From Agaribacter marinus (GTDB lineage: Bacteria; Pseudomonadota; Gammaproteobacteria; Enterobacterales; Alteromonadaceae), in NCBI RefSeq assembly GCF_030160655.1, contig NZ_BSOT01000005.1:806001-870000 (forward strand): a stretch of DNA of 64,000 nt, read 5' to 3'. The position numbers and the translations under genes are program-made. Positions 40,920 through 49,375 of this stretch are shown piece by piece (positions within the stretch are counted from its first letter, which is position 1; each line of letters starts with the position of its first letter). A model generated the notes under the pieces. The model saw nothing but the letters and a program-made list of their open reading frames with translations, had not been told where the DNA came from and searched no databases.

Positions 40920-42398
40920 TTATTTTGCTATCTCAACTTTTGGCGGTGTTAGCCTTAAAATTTTGATACCGAAGAAAGCGTAAATCACGGCTAGCACCGG
41001 ATTAATAAGGTTAAAGAATGCATAAAAAACATAGTCAAGTGGACTGACTTGAAGTACACCGTGCATATAAGCGCCACAGGTATTCCAAGGAATCAACGGT
41101 GACGTAATCGTGCCCCCATCCTCTAAGCTACGAGATAAATTTAACTGGTGAAGATGGCGTTTTTCATATTCTTCTTTATACATGCGCCCCGGCATTACGA
41201 TAGCAATGTATTGGTCAGCAGTAACTAGGTTGGTACCAATACAGGTCAAAATTGTTCGCGTAACCATATCTCCAGCGGTGGTAGCACCTTTTAGAATTGC
41301 AGACACAATTGCTTTTAACAACCCAACGCGTTCCAATACAGCGCCAAATGACATGGCGCAAATGATTAACCAAATAGTATTCAGCATGTTCGACATGCCT
41401 CCTCTCGACAAGAGGTCATCTAAGTTACCATTTCCCGTGGAAAAACTTACGCCGTCAAACATCGCAACCCAAACAACTTGTAAGCTCGTAATAAAATTGC
41501 CGTGCTGATTTTCTAACATGCCTAACACAACATCTTGTTGAAATAGCATCGACCAGATTCCACCGAGCGCGGCGCCAATAGCAACCGCAGGGAACGCAGG
41601 CATTTTATTTATCGCCAATGCCAATAGTACAAATAATGGAATAAGCGTATACCAAGCGATATTAAAATTCTGTTCTAACAACGTTCGCATTTCTGCAATA
41701 CGCACGTCAGAATTACCCACGTCTTCTTGTAAGCCCAATATGACGAACAAGACCATCGCAATAATAAAGCTGGGGACAGTTGTCCATAACATATACTTGA
41801 TATGTTCAAACAAATCTGTACCGGCGATGGCGGGGGCTAGGTTTGTTGTTTCAGACAGTGGCGATAGTTTATCACCAAAATACGCACCAGAGACAATCGC
41901 GCCAGCCGTAATAGGTAACGACATATCCATACCAGTTGCAACACCAATGAGAGCGACACCAATGGTGGCTGCCGTCGTCCATGAGCTACCAATACTCATT
42001 GCCACCACTGCACAAATAATACATGCTGCTGCATAAAATAGACTTGGATTTAGCAGTGATAGGCCGTAATAAATCAAGGTGGGCACGGTGCCAGCTAGCA
42101 TCCATGTGCCAATGAGCGATCCTACGGCTAATAAAATTAAACAAGCGCCGAGTGACATCGATATGCCAGTCACAATGCCCTTTTCTATCGACTTCCAAGA
42201 ATGGCCATTTTTTAAGCCAATTGTTGCGGCGATGAACATTCCGATAAGTAAGGCAATTTGATTTGGTCCGTAGGAAGAATCAGCACCAAATAAATACACT
42301 GCACTTCCCATAAGGATAACCAGAAAAACAATGGGAATTAAAGAATCTACCAGCGATGGCTCTTTAAGAGGTAATGCTTTTTGTGTTGGCTCTTGCAT
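40920..42398 (-). CDS. NhaC-family Na+/H+ antiporter
   Basis: A 492-residue inner-membrane transporter with about 11-12 hydrophobic segments. The NhaC family signatures GSSWTTAATIGVALIG, AGAIVSGAYFGDKLSPLSETTNLAPA and LEDGGTITSPLIPWNTCGAY are present. Substrate could be Na+/H+ or, as in some NhaC-like proteins, malate/lactate exchange. It lies three bases downstream of the NSS transporter gene and 18 bases upstream of pepN, so it is probably co-transcribed with both. Confidence 0.9.
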   Translation of the reverse strand: MQEPTQKALPLKEPSLVDSLIPIVFLVILMGSAVYLFGADSSYGPNQIALLIGMFIAATIGLKNGHSWKSIEKGIVTGISMSLGACLILLAVGSLIGTWMLAGTVPTLIYYGLSLLNPSLFYAAACIICAVVAMSIGSSWTTAATIGVALIGVATGMDMSLPITAGAIVSGAYFGDKLSPLSETTNLAPAIAGTDLFEHIKYMLWTTVPSFIIAMVLFVILGLQEDVGNSDVRIAEMRTLLEQNFNIAWYTLIPLFVLLALAINKMPAFPAVAIGAALGGIWSMLFQQDVVLGMLENQHGNFITSLQVVWVAMFDGVSFSTGNGNLDDLLSRGGMSNMLNTIWLIICAMSFGAVLERVGLLKAIVSAILKGATTAGDMVTRTILTCIGTNLVTADQYIAIVMPGRMYKEEYEKRHLHQLNLSRSLEDGGTITSPLIPWNTCGAYMHGVLQVSPLDYVFYAFFNLINPVLAVIYAFFGIKILRLTPPKVEIAK

Positions 42399-42401
42399 GG
42401 T

Positions 42402-43730
42402 TTAAAATACCGAAAAATAGAAGTTGATTGCAATAAAGGCAGGACAGAAAATTTTCACGTACCAAGGCCAAATTTTCCAAAATAACGTTTTATCTGCGTG
42501 CTCATCGCCATGTTTCAACTCTTCAAGGATTTCATTTCTATTCCAAATCCATCCCGCAAAGATACAGAGTATTAAGCCGAGTAGTGGCTGACTGTATTCT
42601 GTAGTGACGGTGATAACGACACCAAATAAGGCATTAAAATTCAAGACAATGGTAGCACTTGCTGCGAAAACCACCGCGGTAAGAATTAATGTCGCTTTTT
42701 TTCTCGCGACGCCTTTGTTATCAACCAAGAATGCCACTGGCACTTCAAGCATAGAAATAGACGACGTTAATGCAGCAATAACCATTAATAGGAAAAACGC
42801 GCTGGCAACAATTGTTCCCACGTAACCAATACTATCGAATAGAGACGGGAGTACTTGAAAAATTAAGGTAGGTCCAGAAATCAAGTTACCCCCTTCATCC
42901 AATATGCTTACGCCGTTGTGCAAGGCAACATACATTGCTGGAATAATGAGCATGCCAGCAAGAATCGCGACGCCAATATCAACTAAGGCGACAGACGCAC
43001 CTAACTTAGGTAAGTTTTCTTGTTTCTGAATGTATGAACCATACACCAACATGGTGCCTACGCCGAGTGACATAGAGAAAAAGGCTTGTCCCATTGCATC
43101 AAGCATTAAGGTCGGACTAAACACTCTTGAAATATCAGGCACTAGCAACGCCTTCCAGCCATCAATAGCGCCGTCTTGGGTACTGACGTATATGATTAGC
43201 GCTATGATCAATAAAAAGAGCGTTGGCATTAGTCTAACTGACCAACGCTCAATACCCGCGCTGACGCCCCCGGTGACGACAACACTGGTAAAGATTAAAA
43301 ATACAGCCATGAAGACTAAATTGCGAGGAGTTGACGATTCGATTAACCAGGGAACATCCACTGTTAAGATGCTTAAAAATGCATCGACTAAATACGACAT
43401 CATCCAGCCAGCAACAATTGCATAAAAAGCTAAAATAAGTACAACAGTGATAGCGCCAACACTACCCGTTATCGTACCAAATACGTTGCCGGAGATACTT
43501 TTAAGCGCATCAATCATGTTCGCACGTTTAGCACGACCAATGATCAACTCAGCCATCAATACAGGATATGCAAGTAAAAATGCCATACCCAAATACATTA
43601 AGATAAAAGCAGCGCCGCCGTTCTCAGCAACCTTTGTGGGAAATCCCCATATATTGCCAAGGCCAACGGCAGATCCTGCAGCGGCTAGGATAAACCCCAA
43701 CCGCGAAGAGAAATGCCCTCTCGAAGCCAT
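42402..43730 (-). CDS. Sodium-dependent NSS (SNF)-family amino acid transporter
   Basis: A 442-residue symporter of the neurotransmitter:sodium family (LeuT fold). The first helix has the unwound, sodium-binding AAAGSAVGLGNIWGFP; the helix-2 region AELIIGRAKR is typical. About 11 helices, the usual bacterial number. Likely substrates are amino acids. It is the first gene of the NSS-NhaC-pepN group, and is separated by 45 bases from prc upstream on the same strand. Confidence 0.92.
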   Translation of the reverse strand: MASRGHFSSRLGFILAAAGSAVGLGNIWGFPTKVAENGGAAFILMYLGMAFLLAYPVLMAELIIGRAKRANMIDALKSISGNVFGTITGSVGAITVVLILAFYAIVAGWMMSYLVDAFLSILTVDVPWLIESSTPRNLVFMAVFLIFTSVVVTGGVSAGIERWSVRLMPTLFLLIIALIIYVSTQDGAIDGWKALLVPDISRVFSPTLMLDAMGQAFFSMSLGVGTMLVYGSYIQKQENLPKLGASVALVDIGVAILAGMLIIPAMYVALHNGVSILDEGGNLISGPTLIFQVLPSLFDSIGYVGTIVASAFFLLMVIAALTSSISMLEVPVAFLVDNKGVARKKATLILTAVVFAASATIVLNFNALFGVVITVTTEYSQPLLGLILCIFAGWIWNRNEILEELKHGDEHADKTLFWKIWPWYVKIFCPAFIAINFYFSVF

Positions 43731-43775
43731 AAAAACCTCTTTATTATTATTGTTATTTTTCCAGAGCGTTTTTAA

Positions 43776-45833
43776 CTATGAGCGTGTATTTAGTGCATAA
43801 CTACCTGTTTTGATCATATCATTAGTAATATTTACTGCTTCAGTTAAAAATGGGTCTATATCATCTAACTGCTCCGGTAAATCATCGTCTAATGATTCAA
43901 TCTTAGCTAAGCCCATACGCTCTAGTCGTTCATTTATTCTAGTAAGTCGCTTCGTATCATTTTCCTTGCTTTCAGCTTTTCGTTCTGAGGCAACCAATGA
44001 AATAAACTTCTTGTCTTTATTCTTTTTATATTCTTCTATGTCTTTGTATATATATTGAAACTCAGGATCATTCGCAATTCGTGCATTATGCTTCGCTGTT
44101 AACACGTCCAACATGTTGTGGCTATTTGTCACGGTTGTATAGTTAGCTCGCTTGATTTTATCCCAAGGTAGCGCATTTTCTTCTTTACTCTCTCCCCACT
44201 CTTCAGGGTCAATAGCGGTTGGGTAGAGTATATCTGGTTTCACACCTTTATGTTGCGTACTCCCCCCGCTAATACGATAAAATTTAGCCATCGTATATTG
44301 CACCGCGCCGAGTTTGTTTTCGTAAAAATCGTAAATACGACCAAGTGAACGATGCTGCTGAACAGTACCTTTACCAAAGGTTTGCTCGCCAATAATAATC
44401 GCGCGATTAAAGTCTTGCATAGCCGCAGCAAAAATCTCACTCGCTGAGGCACTAAAACGGTCTACCAGCACGGTTAGCGGGCCGTCATACATGACAATAC
44501 CATCACGATCTCTATTAATTTCAATATGACCGTTTTCGCGCCTAATTTGAACAACAGGCCCTTTATCAATGAACAAACCTGAAAGTGCAATTGCTTCGGG
44601 CAATGAACCACCACCATTGCCTCGTAAGTCTACAATAATACCTTGCACTTGTTTCGTTTCTAACTCATCAAGTAACTTAATCACATCAGCATGCAAACGG
44701 TGATAAAAAGAAGGGATCTCAATCACACCAATCTTCCTGCCATCTTCTTGCTCTATCACATCTGATTTAGCGGCTTTGTCTTCGAGCTTAACCTTGTCTC
44801 TGGTAATTGCGATATCGACGACTTTTTTGGTGTCAGTTCCACCTTTTTGTACTTGCAGTTTAACTAAACTACCCTTGGGACCTTTTATCAGTTCAACCAC
44901 TTCATCTAAGCGCCATCCAACAACGTCGATGTAGACTTCCTCATCATCTTGTGCAACACCCAATATCTTATCTTGAGGCTTAATTTCCCCATTTTTATCT
45001 GCAGGGCCGCCAGCAACAACACTTACGACAACCGTATGGTCGTCTTCACTACGCAGCACTGCACCGATGCCTTCAAGTGATAAGTTCATGTCCATTTGGA
45101 ATCGTTCGGTATTTCTTGGAGACAGATAACTCGTATGTGCTTCAATACTGCGCGCAAATGAATTCATAACAGTCTGGAAAACATCCTCACTGTTCGTTTG
45201 ACTTAAGCGTCGAATAGCACGTTTGTATCGTTTAGTCAGTAGTTCCTTAGCTTCTTCGATAGTTTTGTCAGCTAACACCAAATTCAAGGCATCATACTTT
45301 ACACGCTGTCGCCAAATTTCATTTAACTCTTTAACGTTAGACGCCCATTCCGCGTCTTCACGATCATAGTAAAACTTGTCATCAGCTTCACTAAAATCAA
45401 ATTTCTCGTCCAATAATGACAACGCATACTCTAACCTAGCCTTCCTGCGCTCTAAGTTGAGTTCGTACATCTCGTATGCAATATCCAAATTACCTACTTT
45501 TACCGCCTCATCAAACTTTAACTTGTTTTTTTCAAACACGCTGACATCAGACGCTAAAAAGAAATGCTTACTGTTATCTAGGGATTCCAAATATCTCGTA
45601 AACATTTTTTCAGACAACGCATCATCAATTTTGACTTTTTTATAATGTGCGCGAGTAAACAATTCTGAGATACGCGTTGCAGCTTTGGCGTGCTGTTCTT
45701 CTTGTGCTAAGCTGGGAATTTCAACCGATTCAGAAGCGACTTTCGCAAGCACTTGAGATGATGCAAAAGTCGTTAATCCAAATATCGTGCTTGCTAAAAA
45801 CAGCTTTGTAGCTGTGAAACGCTGTAATCTCAT
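43776..45833 (-). CDS. prc: Tail-specific protease Prc (carboxy-terminal processing peptidase)
   Basis: Periplasmic serine protease of 685 residues that degrades or processes proteins from their C-termini, including penicillin-binding protein 3 and, with NlpI, murein enzymes. Signal peptide at the N-terminus; a PDZ domain (IGAVLRSEDDHTVVVSVVAGGPA); then the peptidase with the Ser/Lys dyad Ser463 (SASASE) and Lys488 (FGKGTVQ). Starts 13 bases after proQ, as in E. coli, where proQ and prc are also neighbours. Confidence 0.96.
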   Translation of the reverse strand: MRLQRFTATKLFLASTIFGLTTFASSQVLAKVASESVEIPSLAQEEQHAKAATRISELFTRAHYKKVKIDDALSEKMFTRYLESLDNSKHFFLASDVSVFEKNKLKFDEAVKVGNLDIAYEMYELNLERRKARLEYALSLLDEKFDFSEADDKFYYDREDAEWASNVKELNEIWRQRVKYDALNLVLADKTIEEAKELLTKRYKRAIRRLSQTNSEDVFQTVMNSFARSIEAHTSYLSPRNTERFQMDMNLSLEGIGAVLRSEDDHTVVVSVVAGGPADKNGEIKPQDKILGVAQDDEEVYIDVVGWRLDEVVELIKGPKGSLVKLQVQKGGTDTKKVVDIAITRDKVKLEDKAAKSDVIEQEDGRKIGVIEIPSFYHRLHADVIKLLDELETKQVQGIIVDLRGNGGGSLPEAIALSGLFIDKGPVVQIRRENGHIEINRDRDGIVMYDGPLTVLVDRFSASASEIFAAAMQDFNRAIIIGEQTFGKGTVQQHRSLGRIYDFYENKLGAVQYTMAKFYRISGGSTQHKGVKPDILYPTAIDPEEWGESKEENALPWDKIKRANYTTVTNSHNMLDVLTAKHNARIANDPEFQYIYKDIEEYKKNKDKKFISLVASERKAESKENDTKRLTRINERLERMGLAKIESLDDDLPEQLDDIDPFLTEAVNITNDMIKTGSYALNTRS

Positions 45834-45846
45834 TAAATTACCTCTA

Positions 45847-46509
45847 TTAATTTTTAACCAGTGTTCTCAATTGCTCATGCTGAACTTTGACTGACATTCC
45901 TGAATTAAGTTGCACAAATATACCGTCTTTACCTACTTCAGTAATAACGGCAGGCATTGGCTGTTTACCAACCTTTACAGATACATTGAGACCGGGCTTT
46001 AAGTCTTGTTCTTCGATTTTTACTGCTTGTGGTTTTGCAGCACGTTGTTTAAAACTAGTTGTTTTTGCTTTAACTTCTTTATCATTTGTTGACTTGGGTG
46101 CCGAAGCATTTGTGCGGCTATGTTTAAATTTAGGGTTTCGTGCTTTGCGTTTATCCGCCTTTTCTTGTTCACGTTTCTCGGCAGCTCGCTTTTTACTTTC
46201 TTTTAGTTGTTCTGCAGCGTGCTCAGCATGTTCTGCCTCAACCTTATCACCCGGTTCGCCATTTAAGTTAACTCGCGCATTGCCTTGCTTAACCGCACCT
46301 AAATATTTCCAACTACTGGTATAGTGCCTCAAACTCATTCTCAGCAAGCGCTTGCTGACAATCTCAGTTTCTTCAAACTCAGACGCCAAGTCTTTAAATA
46401 TTCCAATCTTTAATGGCTTAACGTCTCCATTTAAAATAAAACATTTTGGAAATTTTTCGGACAAAAATGTGAGTGTTTCTTTTGTATTTGTTAGCTTTTG
46501 CTGTTCCAT
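45847..46509 (-). CDS. proQ: RNA chaperone ProQ
   Basis: A 220-residue RNA-binding protein. The N-terminal FinO/ProQ domain is about residues 1-115 (TLTFLSEKFPKCFILNGDVKPLKIGIFKDL); a Lys/Ala-rich linker (about 100-160) follows, then a small C-terminal Tudor/SH3-like domain (LKPGLNVSVKVGKQPMPAVITEVGKDGIFVQLNSG). Binds structured RNAs and mRNA 3' ends. I start at ATG 46509; the preceding codon is a TTG. Operon with prc. Confidence 0.95.
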   Translation of the reverse strand: MEQQKLTNTKETLTFLSEKFPKCFILNGDVKPLKIGIFKDLASEFEETEIVSKRLLRMSLRHYTSSWKYLGAVKQGNARVNLNGEPGDKVEAEHAEHAAEQLKESKKRAAEKREQEKADKRKARNPKFKHSRTNASAPKSTNDKEVKAKTTSFKQRAAKPQAVKIEEQDLKPGLNVSVKVGKQPMPAVITEVGKDGIFVQLNSGMSVKVQHEQLRTLVKN

Positions 46510-46558
46510 CAATCGTATCTATAGTAACTTTTAGTCTCGCGTTTATATTTGCATTATT

Positions 46559-46819
46559 TCAGTTATTCAGCAGATGATCCACCCAATCGACCAAATCATC
46601 TGCATCAACATCGGTTAAATTAGCGTCCGTATGCCATTTTTCCCAAACCTCAGCTAGTTTTTCGTTTAACTTATCGCTATCAATATCATCGTCTGCTCTA
46701 TCATACGTAAGATGCAGGACCATATTAAGGGCGTCGCTAGCATCATCCGGGTCATCATGCCAATCTTCCATGTCTGCGGGTGTGGACAATAATGTATGGA
46801 TATCAATTACATCTTTCAT
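46559..46819 (-). CDS. Small acidic protein of unknown function
   Basis: An 86-residue protein with about a third of residues Asp or Glu (for example EDWHDDPDDASDALNM and TDVDADDLVDWVDHLL). No family is recognised. It lies between msrC and proQ in the same direction with short spacers (33 bases from msrC, 49 from proQ). No strong ribosome site precedes its ATG at 46819. Composition suggests a soluble, helical protein, possibly one that mimics nucleic acid or binds basic partners such as ProQ; that is speculation. Confidence 0.6.
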   Translation of the reverse strand: MKDVIDIHTLLSTPADMEDWHDDPDDASDALNMVLHLTYDRADDDIDSDKLNEKLAEVWEKWHTDANLTDVDADDLVDWVDHLLNN

Positions 46820-46852
46820 ATATAAGGAAATTTACTCGTTAATTTTTGCTGT

Positions 46853-47320
46853 TTATGCGATATCGTACAAGGTAGCAATTAAATTGCTGATCGGCAGCAA
46901 GCCAGCCGCATCTTGCTGATCAAATCGACCTACTGACGGGCTATCGATATCTAATACGCCAACCAAGCCTGTATTTGTCACTATGGGTAACACGATTTCA
47001 CTGTTTGACGCAGAGTCACACGCTATATGCCCATCGAAAGTATGCACATCGTATATCACTTGTACTGTTTCAGTTTCTGCCGCAGTGCCACACACGCCCT
47101 TGCCCATGGGTATTCTAATGCAAGCAGATTTGCCTTGAAATGGCCCTAACACTAACTGTTCTTCTTTATATAGGTAAAATCCAGCCCAATTTATATCGTC
47201 CAAACCATAAAACAATATTGAGCTAATGTTCGCTAAGTTGGCGATGATGTCGTTTTCACCTTGCGTAACGGCTGCAATTTGCTGTAAAAGAGATTCATAA
47301 ACGACACTTTTATTATCCAT
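46853..47320 (-). CDS. msrC: Free methionine-(R)-sulfoxide reductase MsrC (GAF fold)
   Basis: A 155-residue GAF-domain enzyme that reduces free L-methionine-(R)-sulfoxide. The three conserved cysteines are present: Cys67 (SACIRIPMGKG), Cys77 (GVCGTA) and Cys101 (HIACDSASNSEIVLP). Length as in E. coli YebR/MsrC (165). Located upstream of proQ-prc as in enterobacteria, where yebR is next to yebS/yebT and proQ. Confidence 0.93.
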   Translation of the reverse strand: MDNKSVVYESLLQQIAAVTQGENDIIANLANISSILFYGLDDINWAGFYLYKEEQLVLGPFQGKSACIRIPMGKGVCGTAAETETVQVIYDVHTFDGHIACDSASNSEIVLPIVTNTGLVGVLDIDSPSVGRFDQQDAAGLLPISNLIATLYDIA

Positions 47321-47328
47321 ACTAATAA

Positions 47329-47973
47329 CTACCTAAGATATTGTTTTATTTCGCTAAAGCAATCAATGATGCCAATAGGCTCGTGCTTTAATAACCTTTC
47401 TGCTTTATGTACGCCATACGAAACTGCAAGTCTTGGCATATTTATCGCTTCCGCCATTTGCATATCGTAAACGGTATCACCCACCATTAATACATTTTCT
47501 GCATCGACTTGCCATTGATTTAGTAATTGTAACAACATGTCTGGTGATGGTTTAGACAGTGCTTCATCCGCGCATCTGGAGGCATCAAAATAGGATGCCA
47601 AATTACACGCGTGCCAAGCCCGCTCTAAACCGCGCCGTGCTTTTCCTGTTGCGACACCAAGTGTGCAATGGTTTTGCAAATCACTCAAAGTTTCAGTGAC
47701 TGTGTCAAATAGAGGACACGGTATGTGATCTGCCTTAATAAATGCTGTTTTGTAATATAAAGATACCTCTTCCGATTGCTTCACATCTATATCAAATAAA
47801 CGTTGAATTGCAGGTATCAGGCTAATACCAATGATGTTCTTAACTTCGTTGTCTGCGGGGATTGGCAAATTGGCAGACGCTGCAGCAGACTGCATACAAC
47901 TCACAATTTTATTTGCTGAGTCCATCAGCGTTCCATCCCAATCAAAGACGATATGGCTAAACTTCATCACCAT
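47329..47973 (-). CDS. HAD-superfamily hydrolase (phosphoglycolate phosphatase-like)
   Basis: A 214-residue HAD-IA phosphatase with nucleophile motif FDWDGTLMDS near the N-terminus, motif II VATGKARRGLE, and the Asp pair in MVGDTVYDMQMA. Substrate not determined. I take ATG 47973, four bases beyond the rluC stop; ATG 47967 is another candidate, and the longer frame to 48000 overlaps rluC. It shares an operon with rluC. Confidence 0.88.
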   Translation of the reverse strand: MVMKFSHIVFDWDGTLMDSANKIVSCMQSAAASANLPIPADNEVKNIIGISLIPAIQRLFDIDVKQSEEVSLYYKTAFIKADHIPCPLFDTVTETLSDLQNHCTLGVATGKARRGLERAWHACNLASYFDASRCADEALSKPSPDMLLQLLNQWQVDAENVLMVGDTVYDMQMAEAINMPRLAVSYGVHKAERLLKHEPIGIIDCFSEIKQYLR

Positions 47974-47977
47974 GTAT

Positions 47978-48919
47978 TTACATCCACTTTGTGACGACAT
48001 TTTTTAGCTGCTTGTCATAAGGTGCAGTAAATGTAACCTTTTCCTCTGTATGAGGGTGAATAAAACTAATTTGATAAGCATGTAAAAAAAGGCGATTACA
48101 ATCAAGATCTTTTACAATCAAATCAAAATGCTTGTCTCCATACTTGCTATCATTTGCAATTGGATGGCCTGCGTGTAAACAGTGCACCCGGATTTGATGT
48201 GTTCTTCCGGTAATCGGCTTACATTCAACTAGTGACATTCGTTCGTGAGCCCTAAGCACCTTATATAGTGTAAGACTTGTTTTACCCTCGGGGTTAACTT
48301 GCACCATTCGCTCTCCGCCTTGCAGCGTATTTTTGAATAGCGGAGCATCTACCTTTTGGGTTGTTTTTGGCCAATACCCTCGCACTAATGCATGGTAAAT
48401 TTTGTTTACTTGATTGTCTCTCAGCTGCTGATGTAGCGATCTTAAGGCTGAACGTTTCTTCGCAATGAGTAAACAACCAGAGGTATCTCTATCAAGTCGA
48501 TGTACAAGTTCTAAAAACTCATGCTGTTTTCGAGACGCCCTTAAACCTTCAATAACACCGTAATTAAGTCCACTCCCACCATGTACGGCAATACCGGAGG
48601 GTTTATTTAAGACGATGAGCCTATCGTCTTCATACAAAATACTGTCATTCAGTAACTCAACCACTTTATTGGACGGTAATTTTTTTGCATCGTTACTTTC
48701 AAGACGGATTGGTGGCACTCTTACTTGGTCGTCAATTTGTAACTTATAGTCTGGTTTTATCCGTTTTTTGTTAACCCTTACCTCACCTTTACGAAGTATG
48801 CGGTATACTTTACTTTTAGGCACCCCTTTTAATTTAGTCACTAAAAAGTTATCAATCCGCTGAAATTGATTATCTTCCGTTATGTGTAAAATCTGCACTT
48901 GTTGAAATTTTTCAGTCAT
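47978..48919 (-). CDS. rluC: 23S rRNA pseudouridine synthase RluC
   Basis: A 313-residue enzyme that makes pseudouridines 955, 2504 and 2580 in 23S rRNA. N-terminal S4 RNA-binding domain (QRIDNFLVTKLKGVPKSKVYRIL), then the RluA-type catalytic domain with the nucleophilic Asp in HRLDRDTSG and motif GRTHQIRVH. Divergent from rne as in many gammaproteobacteria, where rluC/rne are neighbours. Confidence 0.95.
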   Translation of the reverse strand: MTEKFQQVQILHITEDNQFQRIDNFLVTKLKGVPKSKVYRILRKGEVRVNKKRIKPDYKLQIDDQVRVPPIRLESNDAKKLPSNKVVELLNDSILYEDDRLIVLNKPSGIAVHGGSGLNYGVIEGLRASRKQHEFLELVHRLDRDTSGCLLIAKKRSALRSLHQQLRDNQVNKIYHALVRGYWPKTTQKVDAPLFKNTLQGGERMVQVNPEGKTSLTLYKVLRAHERMSLVECKPITGRTHQIRVHCLHAGHPIANDSKYGDKHFDLIVKDLDCNRLFLHAYQISFIHPHTEEKVTFTAPYDKQLKNVVTKWM

Positions 48920-49375
48920 GAATACTCAAAAGTTGTAAAATAATTCGACATTTGACGTCTTAATCTATATGTGAAAAAAAAATATTGTGATATTATCGCA
49001 CGGCTTAGGATTGACCTAAATAAATTTTGCTTTTTCAGTACGTTAAATGTAAGAAACGATGAAAGAAGCAAGGCAGGTTAAATGCGGGATGCTACAAACA
49101 TGCAATCTATAACGCCCTAAGCACAATAGAATTTTTATGACAACTAATGACGAAAGAAGAAAAGAAACCAGATTTATTAGTTGTCTTGGGTTAAAAAAAG
49201 ACCTAACAGCGAATTTAGTGCAAAAAGCACATTGTATTGAAAATAGAAGTATTTGAATATTAAGCAATAAACAATTGAAATCTAATACATAAACAATGAA
49301 AACTAACACAGTCGTGAGACTCTGAAATGAAATTTAATTTGCTGCTAGGTCTGTAATAAAACAGAGTTAGACAAT
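48920..49375 (+). promoter_or_regulatory. rluC/rne divergent promoter region with long rne 5' leader
   Basis: A 456-base gap without genes. E. coli rne has a 361-base leader through which RNase E controls its own mRNA. Here a long structured leader is probable: a 10-bp perfect stem GACAACTAAT (49139-49148) / ATTAGTTGTC (49176-49185) encloses a 27-base purine-rich loop, and long unpaired A-rich stretches follow towards the start codon at 49376. The exact transcription start is not visible. The rluC promoter lies near 48920-49000. Confidence 0.6.
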
